In this document: piece after piece, positions 1 to 8,069 of the stretch
How positions within the stretch are numbered: position 1 is the stretch's first letter
How the letters are laid out: each line of letters begins with the position of its first letter
NCBI GenBank assembly: GCA_015654825.1
Contig: JAATGE010000577.1
Coordinates: 1 to 9,254, forward strand
DNA: 9,254 nt
Source: Rhodospirillales bacterium
Lineage (GTDB): Bacteria > Pseudomonadota > Alphaproteobacteria > Acetobacterales > Acetobacteraceae
Direction: 5' to 3'
Notes under the pieces: model-generated
Told to the model about the DNA's origin: nothing
Seen by the model: only the letters and a program-made list of their open reading frames with translations
Databases searched by the model: none
Position numbers and translations under genes: made by a program

Positions 1-91
1 ACTGTGCATGGAGCGTCGTCACACCTCCAAGTGCGTTAGACCAACCGCCGGAAATCTTGACTCCTGCTGCCGTGTCAAGGGCGCGAAAATA

Positions 92-110
92 AGGGCAGAG
101 ACCTGGCCTT
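92..110 (+). repeat. Possible partial copy of the two-hairpin repeat
   Basis: Bases 92-110 match 8127-8145, which is the right hairpin plus trailing CCTT of the repeat copy between nosY and nosL, at 18 of 19 positions. The one difference is A at 101 in place of C. The mismatch breaks the GCCCTGG arm, and nothing to the left (the GGGGTCTGGGG part) is recognisable, so this would be a decayed or truncated copy. A chance match of this quality in a window this size is unlikely, but only one fragment is involved. Confidence 0.4.
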
Positions 111-756
111 TGACAGGTTAAAATTTAAGGCCGTTGGTATTATTCCACACGGCCGCAGGCAAATGCCGTCGGTTTGATGCACCACCGCCGCATCCCGGCG
201 GGCCACGGCGAACAAAGCATTGTTCCGAATGCAACTGTCCGCGCGATTTCGAATCGGCGTGCTTTTTTCGCCGTCGGGGGGTCGTGGAAGCCCGTCGGCG
301 ACTATTAGCGGCGGGCACGTCTGGCATCTGATCGAGCCTGCGGTCGATCTCATCTACCTCAATGCGGTTCAGTCATGGAGGGCGCTCGGCGAGATGGTAC
401 TGTCAGGCCGCGCCGCCGCCGAATGGTCACGCCATGGGCGGCTCCCAGTTCCACAAGCCGGCTAAATAAGGAAGCGAGATTGAACTCGCCGCGTGAAGCC
501 GCCGAATTTGCCAGATGACGGTAGCGACGCGTGGCATCTGCCTCGTGCGCCAATGGCACCCCGAGCAGAACGCTTCCCGACGCTATCCACCCTGTCTCAA
601 TCGCTGTTCTGTCCATCCCCTGGAGTTGTCCGCGATCCCGGCCGCCGGCATTCGTACCGAAGCAGTCGTCGCGGCGACCTGCATTGGAGCCGGTGATTAA
701 CACGTTCGTAATGCATGGTTGGGCATGTTTCGCACCGGTCCCCCACTTGTGCATGC

Positions 757-760
757 AGGA
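757..760 (+). promoter_or_regulatory. Ribosome binding site supporting the nosR start at 770
   Basis: AGGA lies 9 bases upstream of ATG 770. The other in-frame starts are ATG 719 and ATG 839, and neither has a comparable purine-rich site at normal spacing. This is why 770 is preferred, although the match is short. Confidence 0.45.
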
Positions 761-769
761 TGTGCGGCA

Positions 770-3013
770 ATGGCCCAGCGCCAGCCGAAGCCGATGGATT
801 GGTTACTCGACGGCGGCAGCGACGGCGTTGCCCGCGCCATGCGGGCGGCCTGCGTGGTTTGGCTGGTGGCGGTCGTCTCGGTGTTCGTCATGGTGGGGCC
901 AGCCCGCGCCACCAGCCGCTTGGCGGAATTTCTCGCGGCGGTCCCGGCCGGCGCGCTGTTTCCCGGTGCGGACGGCTATCAGGCGCCGTCCGGCACGCCG
1001 CCGCTGGCGATCGTCAGCGGCGGCGGACAAACGCTCGGCTATGCGTTCGTCAATGCCGACTGGGTCGATTCCACCGGCTATTCCGGCAAGCCGATCCAAA
1101 TCCTGATCGGCCTTGCCAGCGATGGCCGGATCACCGGCGCGCGGCTCATGGACCACCACGAACCGATCGTGCTGGTGGGCATTCCGCCTGCCCGGATCGC
1201 CGACTTCATTGTCGGATATGTCGGGCGCAACGTGCTCGACATCGCGCGCGCCGGCCCTGCCGGACGGCCGGCGGTGGATATCGTCAGCGGCGCCACCGTG
1301 ACAGTGACGGTGATCGCCGAGAGCATGATGCGCGCGGCGATCAAGGTGGCGCGGGCCGAGGGCATGGCCGGCCCGGTGGCGGCAGCCGGGGCGCCGCGGC
1401 TGGTGGATCCCCTGCGCGCCGCGCCCGCCGACTGGAAGGGGCTCCTGGCGGAGGGCGCGGTACGCCACCTGGCGCTGACGGTCGGGCAGGTCACCGATGC
1501 GTTCCATCGTGCCGGCAACGATGCCGCCGCTGGCGCCGTTGAATCCGCCAACCCCTCGCATCCGTTCATCGACCTGTACGTGGCGCCGGTATCGGTCCCG
1601 GGCATCGGCCGCGCGCTGCTCGGCGCATCGGGCTACGAGGATCTTCGCCGCGGCCTGAAGCCAGGCGAGCAGGCACTGCTGATCGCCGGCGACGGGCCGT
1701 ATTCGTTCAAGGGCTCCGCCTATGTGCGCGGCGGCATTTTCGATCGAATCGCTGTGTTGCAGGGCGACGCCGATTTTCGATTTCGAGATCGCAACCACAG
1801 CCGCCTCGGTGGGATCGCGACACGCGGCGCGCCGGATTTGCGCGATGTCGACCTGTTTACCGTGCCGGCCGATAACAAGCTGGATATCGCGGCGCCCTGG
1901 CGGCTGCAATTGCTCGCCGAACGCGCCTGGGGCGCGCGCGAAAAGGCGTTCCTGACGTTCGAACTCGATTATCGGTTGCCCGCATCGTACCTGAAGCCGG
2001 CCGCAGCGGTCGCGTCCATTCCGGCGGACGACGACACCACGCCGCTATGGCACACGATGTGGCGCGCCAAGCAGGGGCAGATCGGCGTGCTGTTGGTGGC
2101 GTTAGGTGTACTGACGCTGATCTTCTTCTTCCAGGATTATCTGGTCAAGCGGCCGGTGCTGTATGACCGGGTGCGTCTAAGTTTTTTGCTATTCGCGCTG
2201 CTGTGGATCGGCTGGTACGCGCAGGCGCAGCTTTCGGTGGTCAATGTCCTGGCGTTCCTGAGCTCGGTGCGTGGCGATTTCCGTTGGGACTATTTCCTGA
2301 TGGCGCCGCTGATCTTCATTCTGTGGTTTGCCACCGCGGCGTCCTTGCTGTTCTGGAATCGCTGCGCGTTTTGCGGTTGGCTTTGCCCGTTCGGTGCGCT
2401 GCAAGAATTGCTGAACCGGGCGGCGCGTCGCGTCGGGATTCCGCAATTCCGCGTGCCGTTCGCGGCGCATCAGCGGCTGGTTGCGATAAAATATATCGTG
2501 TTCCTGGTACTGTTTGGCCTGTCGCTCGATGCGCTGTCGACGGCGGAGAAAGCCGCCGAAGTGGAACCGTTCAAGACCGCCATCATCCTGCATTTCGCCC
2601 GCGCGTGGCCATTCAGCCTGTATGCCGCGGCATTGTTGGCCGCGAACCTGGTTGTAGAACGATTTTTCTGCCGCTATCTCTGCCCGCTCGGCGCGGCGCT
2701 GGCGATCCCCGCCCGGCTGCGCATGTTCGACTGGCTGCGCCGCTACCCCGAATGCGGCACCCCGTGCCAGCGATGCAACAACGACTGCCCGGTGCAGGCG
2801 ATCCATCCCGAGGGCCACATCAACCCAAACGAATGCATCCAGTGCCTGCATTGCCAGATGCTTTACCATCATGATCACAAATGTCCGGTGATGATTCAGC
2901 GGCGCCTGAAACGCGAGAAATACCAGGCCTCCGCGTCACCGCCGCCGGCGCTTCTGCCTGGCTTGCCGCCACGGCAAAAAATCTCGGCGTCGACCGCCGG
3001 CGAAATGCCGTAA
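770..3013 (+). CDS. nosR: NosR, membrane-bound FMN/iron-sulfur protein for N2O reductase expression and activity
   Basis: NosR is a polytopic inner-membrane protein required for nosZ expression and for maintaining or reducing active NosZ. This one is 747 residues from ATG 770. A hydrophobic signal/anchor (about 24-44) is followed by a periplasmic FMN-binding domain ending in SGATVT. Thr176 of that motif is the expected covalent FMN attachment site, the substrate of NosX. Membrane segments lie near 438-458, 472-495, 510-530, 570-588 and 613-632. CAFCGWLCP (Cys532, 535, 539) and CRYLCP (Cys634, 638) are the conserved cytoplasm-facing cysteine motifs. A C-terminal ferredoxin-like part has two cysteine clusters (from Cys662, [13 protein letters not shown], then ECIQCLHC...KCP) for 4Fe-4S centres. 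Starting at ATG 839 instead would give 724 residues, beginning right at the signal sequence, and is a serious alternative; ATG 719 is less likely. The gene heads the operon, 73 bases before nosZ. Family assignment is very secure; the start is not. Confidence 0.95.
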   Translation: MAQRQPKPMDWLLDGGSDGVARAMRAACVVWLVAVVSVFVMVGPARATSRLAEFLAAVPAGALFPGADGYQAPSGTPPLAIVSGGGQTLGYAFVNADWVDSTGYSGKPIQILIGLASDGRITGARLMDHHEPIVLVGIPPARIADFIVGYVGRNVLDIARAGPAGRPAVDIVSGATVTVTVIAESMMRAAIKVARAEGMAGPVAAAGAPRLVDPLRAAPADWKGLLAEGAVRHLALTVGQVTDAFHRAGNDAAAGAVESANPSHPFIDLYVAPVSVPGIGRALLGASGYEDLRRGLKPGEQALLIAGDGPYSFKGSAYVRGGIFDRIAVLQGDADFRFRDRNHSRLGGIATRGAPDLRDVDLFTVPADNKLDIAAPWRLQLLAERAWGAREKAFLTFELDYRLPASYLKPAAAVASIPADDDTTPLWHTMWRAKQGQIGVLLVALGVLTLIFFFQDYLVKRPVLYDRVRLSFLLFALLWIGWYAQAQLSVVNVLAFLSSVRGDFRWDYFLMAPLIFILWFATAASLLFWNRCAFCGWLCPFGALQELLNRAARRVGIPQFRVPFAAHQRLVAIKYIVFLVLFGLSLDALSTAEKAAEVEPFKTAIILHFARAWPFSLYAAALLAANLVVERFFCRYLCPLGAALAIPARLRMFDWLRRYPECGTPCQRCNNDCPVQAIHPEGHINPNECIQCLHCQMLYHHDHKCPVMIQRRLKREKYQASASPPPALLPGLPPRQKISASTAGEMP

Positions 3014-3074
3014 CCGCTTCCACTCCGGCACGACCGCGATCGCCGACGCTGATCGAACACGCACACAACACCCA

Positions 3075-3080
3075 AAGGAG
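3075..3080 (+). promoter_or_regulatory. Strong ribosome binding site of nosZ
   Basis: AAGGAG lies 6 bases upstream of ATG 3087, within the 73-base nosR-nosZ gap. It is among the best Shine-Dalgarno matches in the window, in keeping with high expression of the catalytic subunit. I see no hairpin or FNR-type palindrome in this gap, so a separate nosZ promoter is not supported by eye. Confidence 0.8.
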
Positions 3081-3086
3081 TACCAC

Positions 3087-5003
3087 ATGGCCAACGAAAC
3101 TGAAACCGGTTTGGGTCTGAGCCGTCGCGGCTTGCTCGGCACTACCGCGGGCGTGACCGCGGCAGGGCTGGCGGGGCTAGCCGGTGGCGGCGCGCTGTTC
3201 CCCCAGGCGCATGCCGGCACCGGCGGCAGCGGCCACAGCACGGAGGTACTGCCCGGTGATCTCGACGAATATTACGGCATTTCCAGCAGCGGCCAATGCG
3301 GCGAGGTACGCATCCTCGGGCTGCCTTCCGGTCGTGAGCTGATGCGCGTTCCGGTGTTCAATCGCTGCAGCGCAACCGGCTGGGGCCTGACCAACGAGAG
3401 CAAGAAGATCCTGACCGAGGGTCTGCTGCCGGAAACCCGGAAATTCCTTGCCAGCCGAGGCGGATTCTACAACAACGGCGACCTGCATCATCCGCACGTA
3501 TCGTTCACCGACGGCAGCTACGATGGGCGCTTCATCTTCGTCAACGACAAGGCGAACTGCCGCGTGGCGCGCATCCGTTGCGACGTCATGAAGACCGACA
3601 AGATCATCGAAATCCCCAACGCGTCGGACATCCACGGCTTGCGCCCACAGCGCTTCCCGCGCACCGGCTACGTGTTCGCCAACAGCGAACACATCATCCC
3701 GATCCCGAACGACGGCAGTGTGCTCGACGATCCGGTGCACAATTATTGGTCGGTCTACACGGCAATCGACGGCGACACGATGAAGGTCGCCTGGCAGGTG
3801 CTGGTCGACGGCAATCTCGACAACACCGACGCCGATTACCAGGGCAAGTATTCGTTCTCGACCTGCTACAATTCGACCAAAGGCGTGACCGTCGAGGAAA
3901 TGACCAATCATGAACAGGCGTGGGCGGTAATTTTCAATATCAAGCGCATCGAGGCGGCGGTCAAAAGCGGTGACTTCAAGGAGATGGGCGGCGTGCCCGT
4001 GGTGGACGGGCGGCACGGCTCAAAATATACCCGCTATATCCCGGTGCCGAATTCGCCGCATGGCTGCAACGCGGCCCCGGACGGCATTCATGTTGCATTC
4101 GCTGGCAAACTTTCGCCCACTGTCACGCTGATCGACGTCCGGCGGCTGGACGATCTGTTCGACGACAAGATCAAGCCGCGCGATATCGTCGTCGCCGAGC
4201 CGCAACTCGGCCTCGGCCCGCTGCACACCGCCTATGACGGCCGCGGCAATGCGTACACCACGGTGTTCATCGACAGCCAGGTAGTGAAGTGGAACATCGA
4301 CAAGGCGATCCGGGCCTTTGGCGGCGAGAAGGTGGATCCAGTGATCGACAAGATCGACGTGCATTACCAGCCTGGGCACAACCATTCGACCATGGGCGAA
4401 AGCAAGGACGCCGACGGAAAATGGCTGATGTCGCTGAACAAGTTCTCCAAGGACCGGTTCCTGCCGGTCTGGCCGCTGCATCCCGAGAACGACCAGCTGA
4501 TCGACATTTCCGGCGAAAAAATGGTGCTGGCGCACGACGGGCCGAGCTTCGCCGAGCCGCATGATTGCACCATCGTGCATCGCTCGAAAATCAAGCCGGT
4601 CAAAATGTGGTCGCGCGATGACCCAATGTGGGACGATATCCGCAAGCAGGCGGCGCACGACGGCGTGAAGCTGGAGGAAGCCGCCAACGTCATACGCGAC
4701 GGCGACAAGGTGCGCGTCTACATGCACTCGAACGCGCCGAAATTCAGCCTCGACAAGTTCGAAGTAAACCAGGGCGACGAAGTGACCGTCGTGGTGACCA
4801 ACATGGACGCGATCGAGGATGTCACGCACGGCTTCACCATCGTGCGGCACGGCATCATGATGGAAATCTCGCCGCTGCAGACCTCCTCGGTAACGTTCAC
4901 CGCGGATCGGCCGGGTGTGCATTGGTATTACTGTCAATGGTTCTGCCATGCCCTGCACATGGAGATGTCCGGACGCATGATTGTGCATCCCACCAAGGTC
5001 TGA
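3087..5003 (+). CDS. nosZ: NosZ, nitrous oxide reductase, clade I (Tat-exported)
   Basis: NosZ is the periplasmic multicopper enzyme that reduces N2O to N2 and water. It is 638 residues long, the usual length of clade I enzymes. The N-terminus carries a twin-arginine signal (SRRGLLG, Arg13-Arg14), a hydrophobic Ala/Gly stretch, and a likely cleavage after AHA near residue 43. A seven-bladed propeller follows, with all CuZ histidine contexts present: GDLHHPH (His134, His135), [32 protein letters not shown] and AEPHDC. The cupredoxin domain has the CuA ligands His581 (in THGFT) and [12 protein letters not shown], giving Cys616, Trp618 backbone, Cys620, His624 and Met627. No key residue is missing, so it should be active. 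The start is fixed by a strong ribosome binding site and the Tat signal. nosD follows after 2 bases. Activity needs CuZ assembly by NosDFY and copper from NosL. Confidence 0.99.
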   Translation: MANETETGLGLSRRGLLGTTAGVTAAGLAGLAGGGALFPQAHAGTGGSGHSTEVLPGDLDEYYGISSSGQCGEVRILGLPSGRELMRVPVFNRCSATGWGLTNESKKILTEGLLPETRKFLASRGGFYNNGDLHHPHVSFTDGSYDGRFIFVNDKANCRVARIRCDVMKTDKIIEIPNASDIHGLRPQRFPRTGYVFANSEHIIPIPNDGSVLDDPVHNYWSVYTAIDGDTMKVAWQVLVDGNLDNTDADYQGKYSFSTCYNSTKGVTVEEMTNHEQAWAVIFNIKRIEAAVKSGDFKEMGGVPVVDGRHGSKYTRYIPVPNSPHGCNAAPDGIHVAFAGKLSPTVTLIDVRRLDDLFDDKIKPRDIVVAEPQLGLGPLHTAYDGRGNAYTTVFIDSQVVKWNIDKAIRAFGGEKVDPVIDKIDVHYQPGHNHSTMGESKDADGKWLMSLNKFSKDRFLPVWPLHPENDQLIDISGEKMVLAHDGPSFAEPHDCTIVHRSKIKPVKMWSRDDPMWDDIRKQAAHDGVKLEEAANVIRDGDKVRVYMHSNAPKFSLDKFEVNQGDEVTVVVTNMDAIEDVTHGFTIVRHGIMMEISPLQTSSVTFTADRPGVHWYYCQWFCHALHMEMSGRMIVHPTKV

Positions 5004-5005
5004 CG

Positions 5006-6271
5006 ATGTTTTTCGCGCGGGTTTTTCTCTTGACCCTGCCGGCCCTTGCCGGCGGGGCGGCGCGGGCGGCGGTGACCGAAGTGCGGCAGGGCAATGGTTT
5101 TGCCGTGACCCTGGCGCAGGCCGCCCCCGGTGACACGTTGCACTTCGGCGCAGGCATCTACCGAGGCAACGTCATCATAATGACACCGCACCTGAGGCTT
5201 GAAGGTATGCCGGACGCGGTGATCGACGGCGGGAGGCTGGGTTCGACGATATCGGTGCGCGCACCGGATGTGACGATCAGCGGCCTCGTCGTGCGCGGCT
5301 CGGGGCTCAGCCTGATCGACAAGGATTCCGGCATATTCCTCGATGTCGGCGCCGACCGCGCGGTGATCGAGCATGACGATCTTGAGGGCAATCTTATTTC
5401 CGTGTACCTGGACGGGCCACACGACGTCATCGTGCGCGGCAACCGCATCCGCGGCCTGCAAACTTTACGCCGCAGCGAACGCGGCCCGGCGATTTCGCTG
5501 TGGAACACGCCAGGGTCGCAAATCCTTGATAACGACATACGCTACGGGCGCGACGGTGTATTCGTGGTAACCAGCCATGACGACACGGTACGCAACAACG
5601 TCTTTCGCGATTTGCGCTTCGCGGTTCATTTCATGTATTCCGACGACAGCGTGGTGGATAAAAACGTCTCCGTCGCCAATGACATCGGCTACGTGATGAT
5701 GTACTCGGCGCGGCTGCGGGTGACCGGCAATGTTTCGGATCACGACCACGACCGCGGACTATTGCTCAACTACGCCAATGACGCGCTTGTCACAGACAAC
5801 GTCGTGCGCGGCAGCGACAATTGCGTATTCATCTACAACGCCAACGGCAACCGCCTGGCCGGCAACTGGTTTCAGGATTGCGGCATCGGCATTCATTTCA
5901 CCGCAGGGTCGGAAGGCAACGAAATCACCGGCAATGGCTTCATCAACAACATGAGCCAGGTGAAATATGTCGGCACGCGCTGGCTCGATTGGCAGCAAGG
6001 CGGCCGCGGCAATTACTGGAGCGACAATCCGGCGTTCGACCTTAGCGGCGGGGGCATCGCCGAGACGCCGTACCGGCCGAACAGCGTGGTGGATCAGATC
6101 GTCTGGCGCGCGCCGGCCGCGAAATTGTTGCTCGCGAGCCCGGCGCTCGAGATGCTGCGGTGGGCGCAGACCGCGTTCCCGGCGATCCATCCGGGCGGCG
6201 TTATCGACAGCGCACCGCTGATGCAGCCGCCGCACCCGGCCGCGCTGGCGCGGCTGGAGGGGGGCCCATGA
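5006..6271 (+). CDS. nosD: NosD, periplasmic parallel beta-helix maturation factor for CuZ
   Basis: NosD is a periplasmic protein that works with the NosFY ABC transporter to assemble the CuZ copper-sulfur cluster of NosZ. The product has 421 residues, in the normal family range. It starts with a short Sec signal (MFFARVFLLTLPALAGG, likely cleaved after ARA near residue 21). Next come many right-handed beta-helix (CASH/NosD) repeats rich in Asn, Gly and Asp, for example VIEHDDLEGNLISVYLDG and IRYGRDGVFVVTSHD. The C-terminal part is the typical NosD ending: GNYWSDNP, then TPYRPNSVVDQIVWRAPAAK, then SPALEMLRWAQTAFP. The chosen start is 2 bases after the nosZ stop, with AAGG at 4995-4998 and the signal peptide directly behind it. 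The frame stays open upstream inside nosZ, but that extension is not NosD-like. The 3' end overlaps nosF by 4 bases. Confidence 0.96.
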   Translation: MFFARVFLLTLPALAGGAARAAVTEVRQGNGFAVTLAQAAPGDTLHFGAGIYRGNVIIMTPHLRLEGMPDAVIDGGRLGSTISVRAPDVTISGLVVRGSGLSLIDKDSGIFLDVGADRAVIEHDDLEGNLISVYLDGPHDVIVRGNRIRGLQTLRRSERGPAISLWNTPGSQILDNDIRYGRDGVFVVTSHDDTVRNNVFRDLRFAVHFMYSDDSVVDKNVSVANDIGYVMMYSARLRVTGNVSDHDHDRGLLLNYANDALVTDNVVRGSDNCVFIYNANGNRLAGNWFQDCGIGIHFTAGSEGNEITGNGFINNMSQVKYVGTRWLDWQQGGRGNYWSDNPAFDLSGGGIAETPYRPNSVVDQIVWRAPAAKLLLASPALEMLRWAQTAFPAIHPGGVIDSAPLMQPPHPAALARLEGGP

Positions 6272-7248
6272 GCCTCGCCACGATCGAGCTTGCCGGCGTC
6301 GCGAAGCGTTTCGGCGCGCAGGTCGCGGTGCAGGGCATCGATCTCTCGCTGCAGGAAGGCGGGTGCGTCGGGCTGGTAGGCCATAACGGCGCGGGCAAGA
6401 GCACGCTGATCAAGCTGATGCTGGGGCTGCTGCGTCCGTCGGCGGGGACAGTGCGTGTGCTGGGCGAGGATCCCACCGGCGGCGCTTCGGTGCGCGCACG
6501 GCGCGAAATCGGCTACCTGCCGGATAATGTGGCATTTCATCCGTCGATGACCGGCGCGGAGACGATTGGTTTTTACGCGCGGTTGAAGCGGGAGGCGCCG
6601 GCGCGCGGCCGGGCGCTGCTGCAGCAGGTGGGTCTGGACGAGGCGGCGCGGCGGCGGGTCGGCACCTATTCGAAAGGCATGCGTCAGCGGCTCGGGTTCG
6701 CGCAGGCGCTGCTTGGCCATCCGCGCGCGCTGCTGCTGGATGAGCCGACCACCGGCCTAGATCCGGAATTCCGACTCAGATTCTTCGGCATACTCGCGGA
6801 CATGCGGCGCGCCGGCACCAGCGTGCTGCTGTCCTCGCACGCGCTGGCCGAACTGGAGGGCGCAGTCGACCGGATCGTGGTGATCGATCACGGGCGCAAG
6901 CTGGCGGATGGCGACATCGCAACGTTACGCGCCGAGGCCGGCCTGGTCCCGCGCCTGCGTGCAAGCCTGGCGAACGGGCAATTGCCGGGATGGCAACAGG
7001 TTGCCCCCGGCGTATTTGAAACGAGCTGTCCCGAGCCGGATATCCTGGCCTTTCTAAAGGCGCTGCCCGACAAAGCCGGTTCAGTGGAAATCCTGCGTCC
7101 CGCGCTCGACGAAGTCTATGCCGCGATCCTGCAAGGGCCCCAACAAAATCGGGGTCTGGGGCCGTCGTGCGCAGCACGCTTTCGCGTGACGGCCCCAGCG
7201 GGTCCAGGGGAAAGCCCTGGCCTTCGCTGTCGTGAGTTGCACCTATGA
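6268..7248 (+). CDS. nosF: NosF, ABC-transporter ATPase for CuZ assembly, with a repeat-derived C-terminal tail
   Basis: NosF is the cytoplasmic ATPase of the NosDFY complex, coupling ATP hydrolysis to CuZ maturation of NosZ in the periplasm. The 326-residue product shows Walker A GHNGAGKST (Lys44), the variant signature YSKGMRQRL (134-142), Walker B ALLLDEP with Asp158 and Glu159, and the switch histidine in SSHALAELE (His191). A small C-terminal domain ends in the usual way near ILRPALDEVYAAILQ (Gln289). From residue 290 on, the protein reads through an interspersed DNA repeat, adding a 37-residue, Gly/Pro/Arg-rich tail without family resemblance. The start is ATG 6268, overlapping the nosD stop by 4 bases, with GGAGG at 6256-6260. 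The stop overlaps the nosY start by 4 bases. The core function is secure. Whether the tail is tolerated or functional is unknown. Confidence 0.96.
   Translation: MSLATIELAGVAKRFGAQVAVQGIDLSLQEGGCVGLVGHNGAGKSTLIKLMLGLLRPSAGTVRVLGEDPTGGASVRARREIGYLPDNVAFHPSMTGAETIGFYARLKREAPARGRALLQQVGLDEAARRRVGTYSKGMRQRLGFAQALLGHPRALLLDEPTTGLDPEFRLRFFGILADMRRAGTSVLLSSHALAELEGAVDRIVVIDHGRKLADGDIATLRAEAGLVPRLRASLANGQLPGWQQVAPGVFETSCPEPDILAFLKALPDKAGSVEILRPALDEVYAAILQGPQQNRGLGPSCAARFRVTAPAGPGESPGLRCRELHL
7138..7225 (+). repeat. Two-hairpin interspersed repeat, copy 1, inside the 3' end of nosF
   Basis: This copy begins with a CAACAAAAT-like leader and GGGGTCT, then two hairpins. The first pairs GGGGCCGTC (7158-7166) with GACGGCCCC (7188-7196), a perfect 9-bp stem around a 21-base loop. 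The loop itself can form small hairpins (GTGC/GCAC or ACGC/GCGT). The spacer AGCGGGT leads to the second hairpin, CCAGGG (7204-7209) with CCCTGG (7215-7220). It then ends in CCTTC. The layout and most bases match copy 2 at 8085-8146 in the same orientation. It looks like a REP- or MITE-type intergenic element. No T-run follows either hairpin, so it is not a classical terminator. It lies in frame within nosF. Confidence 0.85.
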
Positions 7249-8069
7249 ATCCAATTCTGCTCATAGCCAACAAGGAAATCCAGGAAAGCATACGCAATCG
7301 CTGGGTGGTGGCGTTGACCTGCCTGCTGGCGATCTTCGCGCTCACGCTGGCATTTCTGGGCGCCGCGCCGACCGGGCTGGTAAAGGCCAGCGCGCTCGCC
7401 GTGACCGTCGTCAGCCTGTCCAGCCTGTCGATCTTCCTGCTGCCGCTGATCGGCCTGCTCCTGGCCTATGACGCCGTGGTGGGCGAGGCGGAGCGCGGCA
7501 CGCTGGCCCTGCTGCTCGCCTATCCGGTGGCGCGCTGGCAGGTGATACTCGGAAAATTCGCAGGCCACGTCAGCATTCTCGCCTTCGCAACGGTGGTCGG
7601 GTATGGCACGGCCGGGCTCGTCGTTTCGATAGTCTCGCATAGCGACGCCGCGTGGCCGAGCTTCGCGCTGATGATCGGATCGTCCGTGCTGCTCGGCGCC
7701 GCGTTCGTGGCGATTGGCTATGTGATCAGCGTGCTGGCGGGTGACCGCGGCGCCGGCGGCGGCCTGGCGATCGGCGTCTGGCTGCTATTCGTGCTGATTT
7801 TCGACATGATGCTGCTGGGTGTGCTGGTCGCGGACCAGGGTCGGATGATCACGGCCGGCATGGTGAACTGGGCGCTGTTGCTGAACCCCGCTGATGCGTA
7901 TCGGTTACTCAACCTGGCGGGCACCAGTGATGTGCGAATGTTTTCCGGCATGTCCGGGCTGGCGCAGCAGGTTCATTTTGGTGTGACCAGCCTGTTGTTC
8001 GTGATGGCGTTATGGGTGGTAGTGCCATTAAGCACCGCGGTGGCGCTATTCGCGCGGCGGGAAATCTAG
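7245..8069 (+). CDS. nosY: NosY, ABC-2 type membrane permease of the NosDFY complex
   Basis: NosY is the integral membrane partner of NosF and NosD, needed for sulfur delivery and CuZ assembly in NosZ. The product is 274 residues, standard for the family. It has about six membrane segments, near residues 20-40, 52-75, 105-128, 138-165, 172-200 and 248-268. The conserved cytoplasmic stretch after the second segment, EAERGTLALLLAYPVARWQ, is the expected contact with the ATPase. The opening MNPILLIANKEIQESIRNRW is typical of NosY. The start codon overlaps the nosF stop by 4 bases. Its ribosome binding site is weak (GTGAG at 7232-7236), so translation probably depends on coupling to nosF. The gene is bracketed by two direct copies of the two-hairpin repeat. 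The stop TAG shares one base with the proposed GTG start of nosL. Confidence 0.95.
   Translation: MNPILLIANKEIQESIRNRWVVALTCLLAIFALTLAFLGAAPTGLVKASALAVTVVSLSSLSIFLLPLIGLLLAYDAVVGEAERGTLALLLAYPVARWQVILGKFAGHVSILAFATVVGYGTAGLVVSIVSHSDAAWPSFALMIGSSVLLGAAFVAIGYVISVLAGDRGAGGGLAIGVWLLFVLIFDMMLLGVLVADQGRMITAGMVNWALLLNPADAYRLLNLAGTSDVRMFSGMSGLAQQVHFGVTSLLFVMALWVVVPLSTAVALFARREI

Larger units (their letters stand above)
1..769. other. Upstream region of the nos operon without a supportable gene
   Basis: This stretch precedes nosR. All open frames here are short, overlap each other on both strands, and give low-complexity, arginine-rich or unrecognisable translations, so I call no gene. The longest are a minus-strand frame at 359-754 and the start of a plus-strand frame at 531-1106 that runs antisense-like through nosR. 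The region has modestly lower GC near 110-145 (an A/T-rich patch with TTGACA at 110-115), but no correctly spaced -10 hexamer follows. I looked for an FNR/NNR palindrome (TTGAT-N4-ATCAA) and found only isolated half-sites, for example TTGAT at 174-178. A partial repeat copy lies at 92-110. The nosR promoter is expected here but is not visible by eye. The region may also hold a decayed gene or transposon remnant that I cannot identify. Confidence 0.6.

Noticed and set aside
105..132. GGCCTT ... AAGGCC inverted repeat with a 16-base loop, possible hairpin or operator
   Set aside because: Only 6 bp of stem with a long loop and no T-run; such pairs are common in this base composition.
110..143. 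TTGACA at 110-115 with TATTAT at 138-143 as a sigma-70 promoter
   Set aside because: The spacer is 22 bases, too long for a normal promoter, and it lies over 600 bases from nosR.
682..703. Partly symmetric GTGATTAACACGTTCG stretch as an FNR/NNR box ahead of nosR
   Set aside because: Only the left half resembles TTGAT; the right half does not match ATCAA.
359..754. Minus-strand open frame of 131 codons upstream of nosR, beginning MHKWGTG
   Set aside because: No recognisable domain, overlapping frames on both strands, and it would run into the nosR leader. A stretch like VLITGSNAG resembles a Rossmann start, but nothing after it fits a dehydrogenase.
803..1909. Long minus-strand open frame of 368 codons opposite nosR
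   Set aside because: It is the antisense shadow of a high-GC gene; the arginine- and histidine-rich translation shows no family, and nosR on the + strand is unmistakable.
4020..4988. Minus-strand open frame of 322 codons opposite nosZ
   Set aside because: Antisense to the conserved NosZ coding sequence, His/Val-rich with no domain; a codon-bias artefact.
4628..5005. 5' extension of the NosD frame back into nosZ
   Set aside because: The extension lies in another frame of the conserved NosZ sequence and has no NosD features; the signal peptide begins at 5006.
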